From: Lantana camara
Lineage: Eukaryota; Streptophyta; Magnoliopsida; Lamiales; Verbenaceae
DNA length: 64,000 bases
Assembly (NCBI GenBank): GCA_037501455.1
Contig: CM074865.1
Coordinates: forward strand, 13,586,501 to 13,650,500
Reading direction: 5' to 3'
The notes beneath the pieces are model-generated. The model did not search any database. It was not told where the DNA came from and saw only the letters and a list, made by a program, of their open reading frames with translations. Positions 33,854 through 45,579 of this stretch are shown here, in pieces; position 1 is the first letter of the stretch; every line of letters begins with the position of its first letter. The position numbers and the translations under genes were made by a program.

Positions 33854-34824
33854 CATGGTGAGGCCCTTAACAACATCATCAGTATAATACTCAGGATCTG
33901 TTTCTTGCAACGACAATAGCACTTCAATCATGGTTTTCTCTTTGTCCTCCAAGATGGTGCCTCTCCCACGAATCCCGTTAATCAGATTCTGGAAAAACTT
34001 GTGTACCTTCTCCTGCATGGCCTTGTACTTTTTTTCTGTTTTTACAAGCCATTTCAGGCACGGAACAAAGTCGTGCACCATTGTTTTGCTTGCCAACTGA
34101 TTAAGCTCACTAACAATGTCTTGAAGCTGCTTAGCCTCCCCTGAGTTGATGGCCTCATTCTTTCCATAATATCTCTTCCCAAAAATTATCCTCGTCAGGA
34201 CGTTGAAAAACAGCTCAAACATTACACTCCTCATCTCAGTCGCGCAGCCTGGATTTTCTGAAGAGATCTTAAAAAGATGACGAATCAGTATTCTAACTTC
34301 ATCCAGGCGGATCTGGGATAGGGCTTGTATGCGTTGAGAGGATAGAAATTCAACAAATGATATTCGTCGAAGGTTTCTCCAATGGTCTCCAAGTGTTGAC
34401 CAGCCAACACTCGTGAAGTTGTAGCCTAAATATTTCCCAAACAGAAATCGGGGCCTGTTGGCTATGATGGGATCGTTGGTTATGGAAAAGCATTCTGCAG
34501 CTGCTGATGGGGAGTTCACGATAACCGTGACTCCGTGAGCCGGGAGCCGAGTTGCAAGGAGAAAATGGGGCCGTATTTGTTTGAAAGACGATGAAAGGTC
34601 TGTTGCATAGGTTTCTTCAACAGGTAAATGTTGCCTATAACTGGAAATGTCAGAAACGGGCCTGGAGGAAGATTGCGAAGTTTGCAGAGGAGATTTTGAG
34701 TTACCAGATACATACAAAAAACTAATGGAAGATACAGGAATATAATCAAGAACAGGCCCATCGATGGAAACATGAAATATGAGTCCTTGTCTTGGATGAA
34801 AGATATATACTCAGAGCAGGTCAT
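33854..34824 (-). pseudogene. Cytochrome P450, CYP81-like, exon 1 only, frameshifted
   Basis: The minus strand reads an N-terminal membrane anchor (MGLFLIIFLYLPLVFCMYLV), a proline hinge (LPPGPFLTFPVIGNIYLL), then TFHRLSNKYGPIFSLQLGSR. The frame changes near 34540 and continues VNSPSAAAECF, NRPRFLFGKYLGYNF, WSTLGDHWRNLRRISF and TDDVVKGLTM. It ends at a canonical donor ATG|GTAAGA at 33854/33853, where CYP81-family genes have their intron. No exon 2 with the haem-binding FxxGxRxC motif is seen; the sequence beyond is the nested MITE/element 2 and then other transposons. The frameshift and missing exon make it a pseudogene or fragment. CYP81 assignment is from motif memory. Confidence 0.82.
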
Positions 34825-34915
34825 TCATTATCACATCTTGTGGCGAAAGATAGCTTTGCCCAAATTAATTAATAACCTAGCAACTTGTTTTTGCGAAGCC
34901 CAAAATATTATTTAA

Positions 34916-35337
34916 CGAAATAATTACATTCAACTACCTCAGGTTTGGCCTAATTACAATTCAATCCATATTCTTTGGGTATTTACCATGTAGCCCCTAA
35001 ACTTTACATTCTGTTTGAGCTCTCTGATATCCATTAGGATTCCGTTAAGTTGATCAATTCTCCTTTCGAAATTACAAAAAGAACAGAGATCATTTTGTTA
35101 TTAAAAAGAAACTGTAGGGATTGTTTGTTAGTAAAAAAAAAATTGTAGGGATGTATTTGTAATAAATTCAGAAACAATTTTGGAAGGACAACTAACCAAC
35201 TTAGCGGAACCTTAACGGACGTTAGGGACCTCAAAGAGAATGTAAAGTTCAGGGACTACATTGTAAATATACAAAGAATAGAGACTGAATTGTAATTAAG
35301 TCAAACCTCAAGGCACGTAGTTCGATGTAACTCAGCC
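34916..35337. mobile_element. MULE-like MITE upstream of the P450 fragment
   Basis: Long diverged inverted repeats: left arm has aattacaattcaatccatattcttt, right arm has the reverse complement of aattacaattcagtctctattcttt, extending over about 130 bp per arm. The 8-bp flank ttatttaa is present at 34908-34915 and 35338-35345. There is no coding region. It starts about 90 bp upstream of the P450 start. Confidence 0.72.
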
Positions 35338-35424
35338 TTATTTAAATTGTAACTCTTCTCTTTGGGCATTATAGTGTTTCTTTTTTTTCTTTTTTTTCCT
35401 TATTTCAATTAGTATTTATTATTA

Positions 35425-35885
35425 GAGAAATTTACATCTGACTACCCTGCTATTAGGCATAGTTACAACACGATCCATCTTTATCAGAAAATTACAACGT
35501 AGTCTCTCTAATTTATGTTCCGTTAGTAGTCTCTCCATTACGTTAGGGTTCCATTATGATTTTGCCTTATAATTCCAAAAATGCCCCTAAATATTTTAAC
35601 AAATTTTGAAATTACCAAAATACCCTTATATGAAATATCTAAAAAATATTACAAAAACATCCCTACTTATTTCATACTCCAACAAAACGACCCTTTCAGT
35701 TTCAAAAATTGCGATAATAATTAAGGGTATTTTCGGAATCAAATGGCAAAATCATGACGGAACCCTAACGGAATTGAGGGACTACTAATGGAACATAAAT
35801 TAAAAGACTACACTATATTTTTCTGATAAAAATGGACTGCACTGTAATTAGAGCTAATAACAAGATAGTTAGATATAAATTTCCC
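35425..35885. mobile_element. MULE-like MITE with perfect 9-bp target duplication
   Basis: The left end gagaaatttacatctgacta matches the reverse complement of the right end gggaaatttatatctaacta, and arms of about 130 bp stay paired (aatttatgttccrttagtagtc). The target duplication ttattatta is at 35416-35424 and 35886-35894. 461 bp, non-coding. Confidence 0.88.
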
Positions 35886-35894
35886 TTATTATTA

Positions 35895-36035
35895 TGTAGT
35901 GAAATCAGCCGAATATTGGTTATGATGAATAAAATACTCAGAACAGATCTATCATTAGCATCTTTAGCGTAAGGAAAAAATTGCATACTTGGTGCCCAGA
36001 CCCTTTTTTTTTTCTTTTTTTTTTAAATATGCATA

Positions 36036-36072
<37 letters not shown>

Positions 36073-36235
36073 TGCAATGTTGGTCTCAACGTTAATTTTG
36101 GACGCAATGCTTATTAAATGCTTATCAATTTAACTTTGAGGGACTTAACTTCATTCTAAGCTTCATATATATCTTAGAACTTTTTTTCTAAACACACCTC
36201 CCCAAGTGTTGAATTCTAACCCAAATCATTACCTT
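35895..36235. other. Spacer with poly-T, no gene seen
   Basis: Low-complexity T tracts at about 36003-36025 and 36039-36065. Ends in acctt, the presumed 5-bp target of element 3. Confidence 0.7.
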
Positions 36236-37057
36236 TGATGGTGCGGGATATGGATTCCTAAGATACAACCAACACTTTGAGATTTTGTTTATGAAGGGAA
36301 GACCATCACAGGCGTTGAGCCTCAAGAACTAGGTTTCCTTTTAAGTGTGGGTTCCTCCAGCTAGGATAACACCAAGAGTGCAAGTGTCACAGTGATGCAG
36401 CTAAGGTGAATGAAATGCAAGGCTTGAAAGAAATGCAGCAGGAATGCCCAGTTTGTGCAGAGTAGTCTTGTGGAAGAAGATGACTTGGGGAGAGAGCATG
36501 TGTTCTCCCTTATTTATATGTTAGGGGTGAGGGTAGTTTAGGTAATTGAACCGTGTGGTCGCGGCCTGTGACGACATGAGAGCGACGGCTCTGAAAAGCA
36601 GGCGGCGTGTCAGGTACGAGGTGCACACTGCCCTTGTGTCAGAGGTTGTTGGTGAGGGTCGTGCGCTGGGAGGCTTCATATTGATCCTGCAGGTGTACGG
36701 ATGCCTTACAAAGGGGAAGGCTATACTCGAACGCAAGTGACGCTCGAAGGGACGTACGAGGGGGTCTCCCCGGGCAGATGACCTATGAGCGTCAACTACA
36801 CGAGCGCTGGAAAGTAGGTACCCTCGAGGGGTGCCTCCCTGGGAAGGGTGGCTCTGAGGGCCGTGGAGTGAGCGTCAGGCTTGTCAGCCTGAACCCCTTA
36901 CCTGGACAGTTGGCTGAGGCCCGTGGGCCTGTATCTAGTCAACAAATGAGTAGGCGGGGTTAGCCCGCGAGCCCATCAATGCAAGCGTCCAATCTCTAAG
37001 TCGGCGGATGGCGACACGTGGACGGCTCTGATACGAGCGTGTTTTTAGGTCTCAACA
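36236..37057 (-). repeat. Element 3 3' LTR (822 bp)
   Basis: In window order it starts TGATGGTGCG and ends GGTCTCAACA. The minus-strand TATAAATA is at 36511-36518. It differs from the 5' copy by scattered bases and an indel near 36560 where about 25 bp (cccaaacctgtgttgcccttacacg region) is altered. Confidence 0.9.
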
Positions 37058-37068
37058 TTTTGCCCCCC
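37058..37068 (-). other. Polypurine tract, element 3
   Basis: On the minus strand, TGGGGGGCAAAA directly precedes the LTR start TGTTGAGACC, as in elements 1 and 2. Confidence 0.8.
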
Positions 37069-37648
37069 AAATTCTGTAGTATCGCTTGAGTGACTGTAGA
37101 ATTTAAGAGAAGCGAGCCTTGAATTTTTGAATATCCGAGGGTCAAGCTTCTGCAATAGAAGTGACCGCTTGTCTTCCTTAACGGGCACGTTCTGACATCG
37201 CCATAAATGAGGTCATGTCCGCATTAAATGCTGAGTGGGAGCGTGGGCGCGTGTACTCCGGGATACGTGAGGCGGTTACCAAAAGTGGGGGGATTTTCTA
37301 GACGGGAAACGATTGCCCTTTTGAATTCTCAACCCTAATTAATGTTACCATTCTCCCTATAAATAGGGATTCGGGGAGACTTTGGAACTTTTCACGCCTT
37401 CAGTCTTCTTCAAGTAATATCACAGCCGAAAATTCTGCGGACTCCTGCAAACTCCAGCAAACTTTTCCTTCAAATTTTTAGGTAAATCCTCTTAACTTCT
37501 GATTTCACGTACTAACTTTAGATTTAGGTCGTGCGTGAGTGACACTTTAAGTGAAGTTCCCCTTTTCTGCTATTGAATTCACTCCATCTTTCTTCTCCCC
37601 TATTGGACTTCTGTGGGAAGCTTCGTCTTCAAGAACAAGGTATTACCA
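37069..37648 (+). promoter_or_regulatory. Promoter and leader of the antisense gene, element 3
   Basis: No coding content. TATAAATA at 37358-37365 in CCCTATAAATAGGG lies 291 bp before the ATG at 37649. A donor-like ttag|gtaaat near 37481 suggests a leader intron, as in element 2. Confidence 0.6.
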
Positions 37649-40531
37649 ATGGCGGCCAACATCGTAGATCAGGTGGCAGATGAGATAGATGAGATGTCAG
37701 TTGAGAGCTCTTCCCCTCACGATAATGTGCCCACGGCGGTTCCAATGGCTAGAGCCTCCCCATGTGATGAGATTCCTACTGCCATTCCAGTGGCCAGGGC
37801 TCTGGTTGAGGCTGGGGATGAAGAGGTTGATGCCGCCGTTCAAGGGATGAATGAGCGTGCTCTTGAAGGGGTAGATGATCTCTTTGAAGAGATGGACAAT
37901 GTGATGGAGATGCAGAGACAAGGGGAGAGAGTGTTTCCCGTGTTGAACAGTGCCATAAGGCGTCAAGACCACCGGATTACTGTGGCAATCGCTGCTCCTG
38001 AGGGCGGTGCAGGGTCTTCCGAGCGCCGGGCCGAGGGTGAGCCTCCTAGGAAGCGTCAAAGGAAAGGGAAAGAGCCTGCTACACGAGTGAGGCAGAATAA
38101 CCCTCATCAAACCGACCGGTCCCCAGATGAAATAGAGAGCATTCTGACGCTCGAAGATTTGAGGGACTTGAGGGCTAAAGTCTATTGGGACGAGGCGGTG
38201 TTCCCCATGCATCTTCCAGTGGAGGGAGAGAGAGCAAACCAACCGCCGCTTGGGATAATGACTGTCTACTTGGATTTAGTCTTGTCAGGGGGTCTAAGAT
38301 TTCCCATTCCGCCCCCAGTTGCTGCCATCTGTAACTATTTGGTGCTAAGCCCTTCTCAGATCCTCTCGAACGGCATAACATTAATAAACACTTTTGTAAT
38401 GTTGATGAAGGCCACAGGTCATGAGCCTTCCATAACCAATTTTGACAGTTTAATTCAAGTGGCCCGCTCGACCCGCTCATCTCCGACGGACGGGTTTTAC
38501 TATGCCCAAGCTAAGTCCAGGCTAAAAATGATTGATTCGCCTTCGTCGTCGTATGGCGAGAATTGGAAGGAGAAATATTTCTTCGTGGGGGCTCTTGGGG
38601 GAATTTTTAGAGCTCACCGAGAGTGGTGGATACATGGAGCTGGGCCCACGGTTAGGGATCGATCCAAAAATGAGGACTTCGAGCGCTGGGCAAAGAATTT
38701 GGCCCTCGTAATGAGGAACGAGAAAAAGCTGATAAAAGCTAAAGACCTAATGAAAGACGAGGGTATATTATTCCGCTTTGGGCTCTCTTATCCTCCGGAT
38801 ATGATAGCCAACCCTCCGGCTCCAATCATGGCACTCGATGGTTAGATTCTAGGAACTAACTCCTCTAACATTTAGGAATAGTACCACTGACTTGCTTAGA
38901 TTGCCTTGTTTTCTTTACTAGTATTCTGATAGTATCTTTCTGACGCACGTGCCTCTAATCTTGCAGAAGTTCAAATACTCACGGCCGGAATGGACGCAGA
39001 AAGTGTTACCAAAATGATGCGCGCTTAGCGGGTGGGCGCTAATCAATAGCTACAACAGCGACAACTGCAAGCGCAACCCTCGAATGCCCCGAGGTGGAGA
39101 GGAACCCGTCGGGAACTAGGGCGAGGCAATGGTGGCAGAGGCGCTCGTGAGGGTGCCGAAAATGATGTTCCGATCGTCGGCCCCATTGAAGATTTAACCG
39201 TAGATGTTGCTCGAGGGGCCACTCCTCCTCCGGCCGCTCCTGAAGGCCTAATTGTACTTAGCTCCAGCAACTCCCGCAACCGCTCGGGAGAACTCGCCCG
39301 CTTTCATGATGCTGTAAGGGCCGACCGTCAGGGGAAGAGGAAGAGGTTACCTGACTCCACCCCCATATCCGGAAAAGGGAAGGATGTGGTTGTGGGTCAC
39401 CGTGGCGAGGGCAGTGATACCTCATCGTCTGAGGATGAGGATTTTTGGAAGATCGAGTACCGGGGGGACGCTCGGTATAAGCATCGGAGGGAGGAAGGCC
39501 CTGTCCTTCTGAAGAAAAACGCGGCCACCACCAACTTGGTTACTGAGATCGTCGGGAAACTCCAATTTTCCGGCTATCATGACAAGCTAAACCAGCACGA
39601 TGCCGCTCGGGTTACGGACGATGCCTGTCACGCTCTCCTGACGGTAAATCTTTTAGACCTCTCTGTGATGCAACAATCTTTTCCACTTTTATTTCTGATA
39701 GTGACCCTCGCTCATGGCTCTTCAGGAAGTAATCCCGAGGTTGAAGAATCTGTAGGGTCGAGCACAGGTCTACTCTGAGCACAAGGCCAAATACAAGAAG
39801 TTGTTGTGCATCTCTGACCCCGGCCAACTGCAGGAGGATTACCATAATGTTTGTGCCCAAACGCCTCTAACCTTGACAAGGACAAGCTGAAGGAAGACTT
39901 GAAGCGGTCGGATGACGCGTACTTAGCCCTTGATGAGCGCCACAAGCAACTCAAGGATGAGCACGACCAGTTGAGGGTTGCTAACAGAGAGCTTGGCGAT
40001 CAGTTGGCCGAGAGCACACGGCAAAATGAGGCAACCCAGAAGACCCTCGCTGAGTTGCAGAAGAAAGTGGGTAGTTTGGAGATGAAGGTGGCATGAGATG
40101 TAGTGATTAAATTTGTGCGCTCAAAAGCTTTTGTCTTCGCAGCCAACCTTCACTGCTTTGACAATGCTCGGCGGTTCTTCTGGAAAGCGGTTGGGCAGAT
40201 GGTGAAGCTGGGATTAGCCCCTGAGAGCGCTCGGACCGACGAGCGCCTGCGCATGGATCTGGACGAGAACTGTGAACCTATGGTTCGTGATAGGGATCCC
40301 TCGGAAAGCCTGGCAGAACCGGAGTATCAGGAACTTGTAACGATGCTCCAGGGGGAGTTCATGGCGGCAAATCCCATAGATCCTGAGCCCATTCAGATAG
40401 AGGACGAGGGTATCACCATGGACGCTCAGGACGGCGAGGATCCTGGTGACACACAAACTTCTAATGCTAACGTTCTGGCTCCAGTTCCCCTCTCAACTGC
40501 CCCTCCTGAGCCCGAGAGTCAAGCCCCGTGA
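37649..40531 (+). pseudogene. Element 3 antisense multi-exon gene (gypsy-type 'transposase-28'-like plus coiled coil)
   Basis: Exon 1 is open from ATG 37649 in context accaATGG (MAANIVDQVADEIDEM) for about 398 codons. It includes a basic stretch (RKRQRKGKE) and the conserved domain (IMTVYLDLVLSGGLRFPIP, SQILSNGITLINTFVMLM, SYGENWKEKYFFVG). Donor ATG|GTTAGA is at about 38841 and the acceptor is tcttgcag near 38967. Exon 2 contains DTSSSEDEDFWKIEYRGD, and ends at donor ACG|GTAAAT near 39643 with acceptor ctcttcag near 39724. Exon 3 is a coiled coil with acidic tail ending at 40531. Stops at about 39027, 39048, 39769 and 40096 break it. Closely parallels the element 2 gene. Confidence 0.82.
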
Positions 40532-41573
40532 GGCCCCTCCGACTACTGCTTCCAGATTCTGCTTATCTACTTCCTTCTTGTTTAAATTTCTCCTTTGTTT
40601 ATGAACATCTTTAATCCGTTTCTGTTCTCCGTACTTTTGATAATGTATCTGAATTTGCTCCTCTTTGATTGAATGCTTCTGCCAATGAGGTTTGATTCCC
40701 TTCGTTTTTGATTGCTAAGCACTGTTGTTGCTTTGTGTTTGATGCTTGTATGCATGTTTTCTTTGATACTTGAATATCTGTGATGGGAGTGTATGCGCAC
40801 GAGGGCATTTCTTTTGAGGGTACCCTGGCGCATATAGTCATGTATTCTAAGTTTCGAATTTGAAAATGCTTGAGAGATGAATGTATGGGCGCGAGGGTGT
40901 TCCTTACAGGGGTGCCCAGGTCATATTCATAGTGAGGCTCGAATTTGAACTTAGTAACCCCCAGAGGAGTTACCTAAGTATTGGCCTTAAATATGTGATG
41001 CGTGCTTCTGATTTGAACGCTCCGGTAGTTTGAGTGAACTTAGAAATCAACTGTAGGATTTGCTAAGTATGGAATTAAAACGAGCGTGGCTGTAATGTTA
41101 GCTTCGTACTTAAGCGTCTGTGTGAGTATTAGCTCAGAGTTTGCTATTTACGAGCATACTCTTACCTAAGAAGGTGAGGGTCATTGGGGGTTTACGAGCG
41201 CGAACTGGCGCGAAGGACATCCAGTTGGCGTAAATTAAGCATTTAGCATCCCACCTTTTTGACACGCTCATTCTCAGGATTTACCCACTTATGAGCGTCA
41301 AAATATTCAGTGCGGTGTGTTCTCAACACACAGATAGCGTTGGTTTGAGATTAATGGTCCATTCATTAAGCCGTTCGACGTGGAGGACGCTCAACACGGA
41401 GTAGGCTTTTAGCGCAATCGAGTACTCAAACCGTTAATCAAAGAAAAAGCAAATAATCGACATAATAATTGGTAAAAAACTTACTGTCACGCTTGCAATT
41501 AATAATAACTGTTATGCTTTCTGTCAAAAGAAAGTACAAGATGCCGGGAATGGGCAATTACAAAAATTGACGT
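40532..41573. other. Element 3 region between antisense gene and integrase
   Basis: About 1 kb with no coding sequence and no tandem array comparable to the 87-bp repeat of element 2. Motifs such as gagcgt and cgagcg remain frequent. Confidence 0.65.
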
Positions 41574-42446
41574 TTACACGTAGAACCGTCTAAGGTTACA
41601 TGCATTCCACGGTCTAGGGAGACGCTCGCCTTGTAGGGTCTCTAGCAGGTAGGTGTTGTTCGCGCGTACCTGAACAACCTTGAAGGGGCCTTCCCAATTA
41701 GGGTCCAACTTACCTACATGCTTGGAGATTTCAACTTTTTTGAGGACCAAGTCTCCTAGCTGGAAGGTCCTCTCCTTAACACGCTTGTTATACTGGTGGG
41801 CTACGGTCGCTTTATACTTATGGATCCGAGCCGAAGCAGTATTTCTCCTCTCGTCCAATAAATCTAATTCGAACGTCCGATTATCCTCGTTGGATGCAGG
41901 CTCGAAGTAGGCAACGCACGCTGATTCTTGAGCAATTTTCGCAGGTATTATAGCCTCGGAGCCGTATACAAGGGAGTAAGGGGTCTCTCCTGTTTTCGCT
42001 CGTGGGGTAGTACGGTACGCCCAGAGGGCTCCTTGAAGTTCTTCCGCCCATTCTCCCTTTTTACTTTCGAGCATCATTTTCAGATGCTGAAGTATGGTTC
42101 GGTTGGTCACTTCAGCTTGACCGTTGGCCTGAGGGTGGCCCACGAAAGTGAAGCGTTGTTCAATCCCAAGTTCGTAGCACCAATCTCGTGTGTCAGCGGC
42201 GATAAATTGGGAACCATTATCCGAAATGAGCACCCTCGGGATATCATATCTGCAGATGATGTTCTTCCAAATGAAGTCCCTCACTACTTTGAATGTTATC
42301 TTAGCGACCGCTTCAGCTTCGGCCCATTTGGTGAAATAGTCTACATCGAGGATCACAAATTTCCTTTGTCCGACCTCCATTGGGAGGGGTCCCACTATGT
42401 CAATGCCCCACAGGTCAAAGGGCCACGAAACGTCAATAGGGATCAT
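41574..42446 (-). pseudogene. Element 3 integrase catalytic core and C-terminus
   Basis: A 290-codon open minus-strand frame with all three catalytic acidic residues in place (WGIDIVGPLP; SDNGSQFIAAD; HPQANGQAEVTN), then GYW-like C-terminal sequence ending NACNLRRFYV and a natural stop. The HHCC finger upstream (42447-42680) is shifted and partly deleted. It would catalyse strand transfer of the cDNA, but without the finger and with pol broken upstream it cannot be made. Longer and cleaner than the same region of element 2. Confidence 0.88.
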
Positions 42447-42680
42447 TTGGGCTGCCGGGAATTAAGGGGTATTGGAATGAAATTGGCATTTAGGACACCT
42501 TTTGGAATAGTTGATGGCATCCTGCAGTAACGAGGGCCAGTAGAACCCGCTTCTCAAAATTTCTTAGCTAGAATTCGACCGCCAGTATGGTTCCCGCAAC
42601 TCCCATTGTGCACATGCTCTAACACTTCTCTAGCCTGCGAGGGTCTCAAGTACCTTAAAGGTGGGCCCTAGAAAGATCGT

Positions 42681-43259
42681 TTAAATAGCAACCTTCCGTG
42701 CTTCCACTTTATCGCTCGGGCAAGTTCCATCCCTCAGAAACCTAATGATGTCATCGAGCCAACAAGGTTCGGAGGGATCAATCACGTTCACCCCACCCGA
42801 GGGTCCCGCTTCGCGAATCAGCAGCTTCTCCGTTCTAAGGAATATGACTGAACGCTCGCAGGAATCTTCCAGAGCGGATGCAAACTTGGAAAGAGCATCC
42901 GCACGCTCGTTTTCTATTCTTGGGATCTGCAACAAGTGGAACTCTTTGAATTTGGAGATCACTTCCTTAGCACTCGCCAAATACTGTACCATAGTGGCTT
43001 CTCGAGCCTCATAAGTGCCATCAATTTGACTTCCGATCAGTTGGGAGTCAACATATGCAGTGACCCGAACAACACCATTCTGGAGGGCGATCCTAAGCCC
43101 TTGTATTAGAGCCTCGTATTCTGCCTCGTTGTTGGTGACCTGAAACGCCAGTTTGATTACGTAATCAACTTCAACATCGTGAGGATCTCTGAGGATCACC
43201 CCGGCTCCCCCCCCCCCCCCCCCCATGAGGTCGAGGAGCGATCTATGTGCAGAAGCCAC
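42681..43259 (-). pseudogene. Element 3 second (archaeal-type) RNase H
   Basis: The minus strand reads GGAGVILRDPHDVEVDYVIK, VTNNEAEYEALIQGL, AYVDSQLIGSQIDGTYEARE and NERADALSKFASALED, the extra RNase H typical of Tat elements. It ends at LDDIIRFLRDG...VEARK followed by a stop. The frame is lost at its start by an 18-base C tract (43207-43224; G on the coding strand). The first 18 codons listed by the open frame are therefore not part of the domain. Confidence 0.85.
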
Positions 43260-44770
43260 AGTCCCTCTGCCAATGAGGGCATATCGTCCAGATTGAAGCG
43301 CTCCACCAACAGGTCTGCCACCACCTGAGCCTATATCGCAGTGCGAGGCTCAAAAGTAATGTCGAATTGACTAAGTTCAATTGACCATTTAATTAACCTC
43401 CCTGAGACGTCCGGCTTTGCAAGCACCTGTTTGTGGGGTTGGTCTGTGAGCACTGTGATGGAATGAGCTTGGAAATAAGGCCTCAGCCTTCATGAGGCGT
43501 TGACGAGCACAAAGGCAAACTTCTCTATCTCCATATATCTTTTCTCCGCCCCTTGCAAAGTTTTGCTTAAATAATATACCGGCATATGTTTACGCTCGCG
43601 TACCGCCACGAGGACAGCGCTCGTAGCTTCCAAGGAGACTGAAAGGTAAATGAACAGATTTTCTCCTGGATTAGGCTTGGTCAATAGTGGGGCGCTCGAG
43701 AGATAAGTCTTCATATCCTGCAGGGCTTTCTCACATTCCACGCTCCAGGTGAAATTGCGAGCGTTGCGCAAGATTTTGAAAAAGGGTAGGTTTTTGTCTG
43801 CCGAGCGGGAGATGAATCTATTTAATGAAATGATCTTTCCCACCAACACTTGAACCTCTCTCACATTTCGAGGGGATGGAATATCAAGGATTGCCTTAAT
43901 TTTCTCCGGATTAGCATCTATACCTCGCTGGCTGACCATGTACCCCAAAAACTTGCCTCCCCGAACGCCAAACGTGCACTTGGAAGGGTTCAATTTCATT
44001 CCATAATAGCGTAAGATGTTGAACGTTCGCTTGAGATCCTCCAAATGGGAATGTTGACGCTCGCTCTTGACAATCATGTCATCCACATAGACCTCCATGG
44101 TCTTTCCAATTTCACGTTCAAACATCCTATTGACAAGGCGTTGATAGGTTTCTCCTGCATTCTTGAGCCCGAACGGTATAACCTTGAAACAATAGATGCC
44201 CACATGAACCACAAATGATGTTTTTGGGTGATCCTCAGGGGCCATGAAGATCTGATAATACCCTTGGAAGGCATCCATCATGCTCATAAGTTCACAACCT
44301 GCCGTTGAACCTACCAGTTGATCAATCATTGGTAGAGGGTATGGGTCTTTGGGGCAAGCTTTGTTGAGATCTGTGAAGTCGTTGCACATACGCCACTTAT
44401 TAGCGTTCTTGGGAACGAGCACCACGTTACATAGCCATTCAGGATACAGGATCTCTTCTATGTACTGAGCCTCAAGAAGTTTGTTAACCTCCTCTTCGAT
44501 GACCTACCTCCTGAATCCATGAACGTCCCTTTTCTTCTGGTTAACAGGTTTGATGGCCGGGTCCACGTTGAGCCTGTGGACGATGACGTTCGGATCTATT
44601 CCAGTAAGGTCGGAAGCCTTCCATGCAAACACATCAAGGTTTTCTCGAAGAAACTCAATCATCATGATCTGGGAGGGACCGTCGAGGTTTGAGCCAATCT
44701 GGGTAGTCTTATCTGGGTTCCCGGGCTCCAACTCAATGGTCAATAATTTTTCGACGGGCTCAATTCGCAT
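43260..44770 (-). pseudogene. Element 3 reverse transcriptase and first RNase H
   Basis: From 44770: IELEPGNPDKTTQIG, FLRENLDVFAWKASDL, VNQKKRDVHGF, then a stop (near 44503; element 2 has lysine here). It continues as the RT (CNDFTDLNKACPKDPYPLP; catalytic YVDDMIV near 44085) and PSKCTFGVRGGKFLGYMVS. The first RNase H has YYLSKTLQGAEKRYMEIEKF and then TGA at about 43488 (element 2 has arginine, a CGA-to-TGA type change), followed by TDQPHKQVL in frame. It would copy RNA to cDNA if intact. Confidence 0.9.
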
Positions 44771-44898
44771 TTCAGGCCGTGGAGCCTCGAGCGCTCGCTT
44801 CTTCCCAATAAGCTTGCACTATTCCCATTCGGGGGCCCATCACCCTCGCTCTCGGAGGAGGATCCTACGACGGCCCCAGGTGGACCATCCTCAGCATG

Positions 44899-45579
44899 TT
44901 ATGTCCCGCTCGGGACCTTCTTTTTGTTATTCTTTTTGTAAAGTTTGGCCCTCTTACGTTCGGGGCCATCTTCATCTAATTTGGGAAAGTCAACCGATTT
45001 TTTGGTGGAGCCTGCTTGAATAGTTTGCTTGGGCTTGTGGCTTCGAAGGAAAAGGATGTAACATTCCCAAGGCTCTTTAACATTGCAGAGAACTTCGCCC
45101 GTCCCCTCGGGGGTGGGGAACTTGAATTTCTGGTGATACATTGAAATTACCGCCTTGAAATCCACGAGGGCCGGGCGTCCGATGATGATGTTATACGGGA
45201 GATCCACTTCGACGACTACATAAAGAACGCTCAAAGTTTTTCGCTGTGGGGCGCGACCAAAAGAGGTGGCCAAGCGAATTTTCCCACGAGGGACAATCTC
45301 GGAACCCCCAAAGCCGACGAGGGCTGTTCTGAGGGGTTCGAGGGGAATGTTTGTTATATTCATCTTTTGGAAGGTAGAGTAAGGGAGAACGTTCACAGAG
45401 CTTCCACTATCAATTAAGACCCTCTTTACAATGTGGTTATGAACGTCTAAACTAACCACCATGGGGCAGTCAGAGGTTTCACCGACCCCATGGGGTGTTA
45501 CAATGTGCTCAAGGTCTTTCTCTAAGAACCCTACAATGTTATCCTCCTTTGAGCGTGGTGCGCTGTTGACGGAGAGCAC
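44899..45579 (-). pseudogene. Element 3 protease
   Basis: A 226-codon frame on the minus strand with active site IDSGSSVNVLP, and NIIIGRPAL near its middle, then KEPWECYILFL and a Lys-rich linker (KRAKLYKKNNKKK) to a stop. A frame change separates it from the RT. Both protease motifs are intact. Confidence 0.88.
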
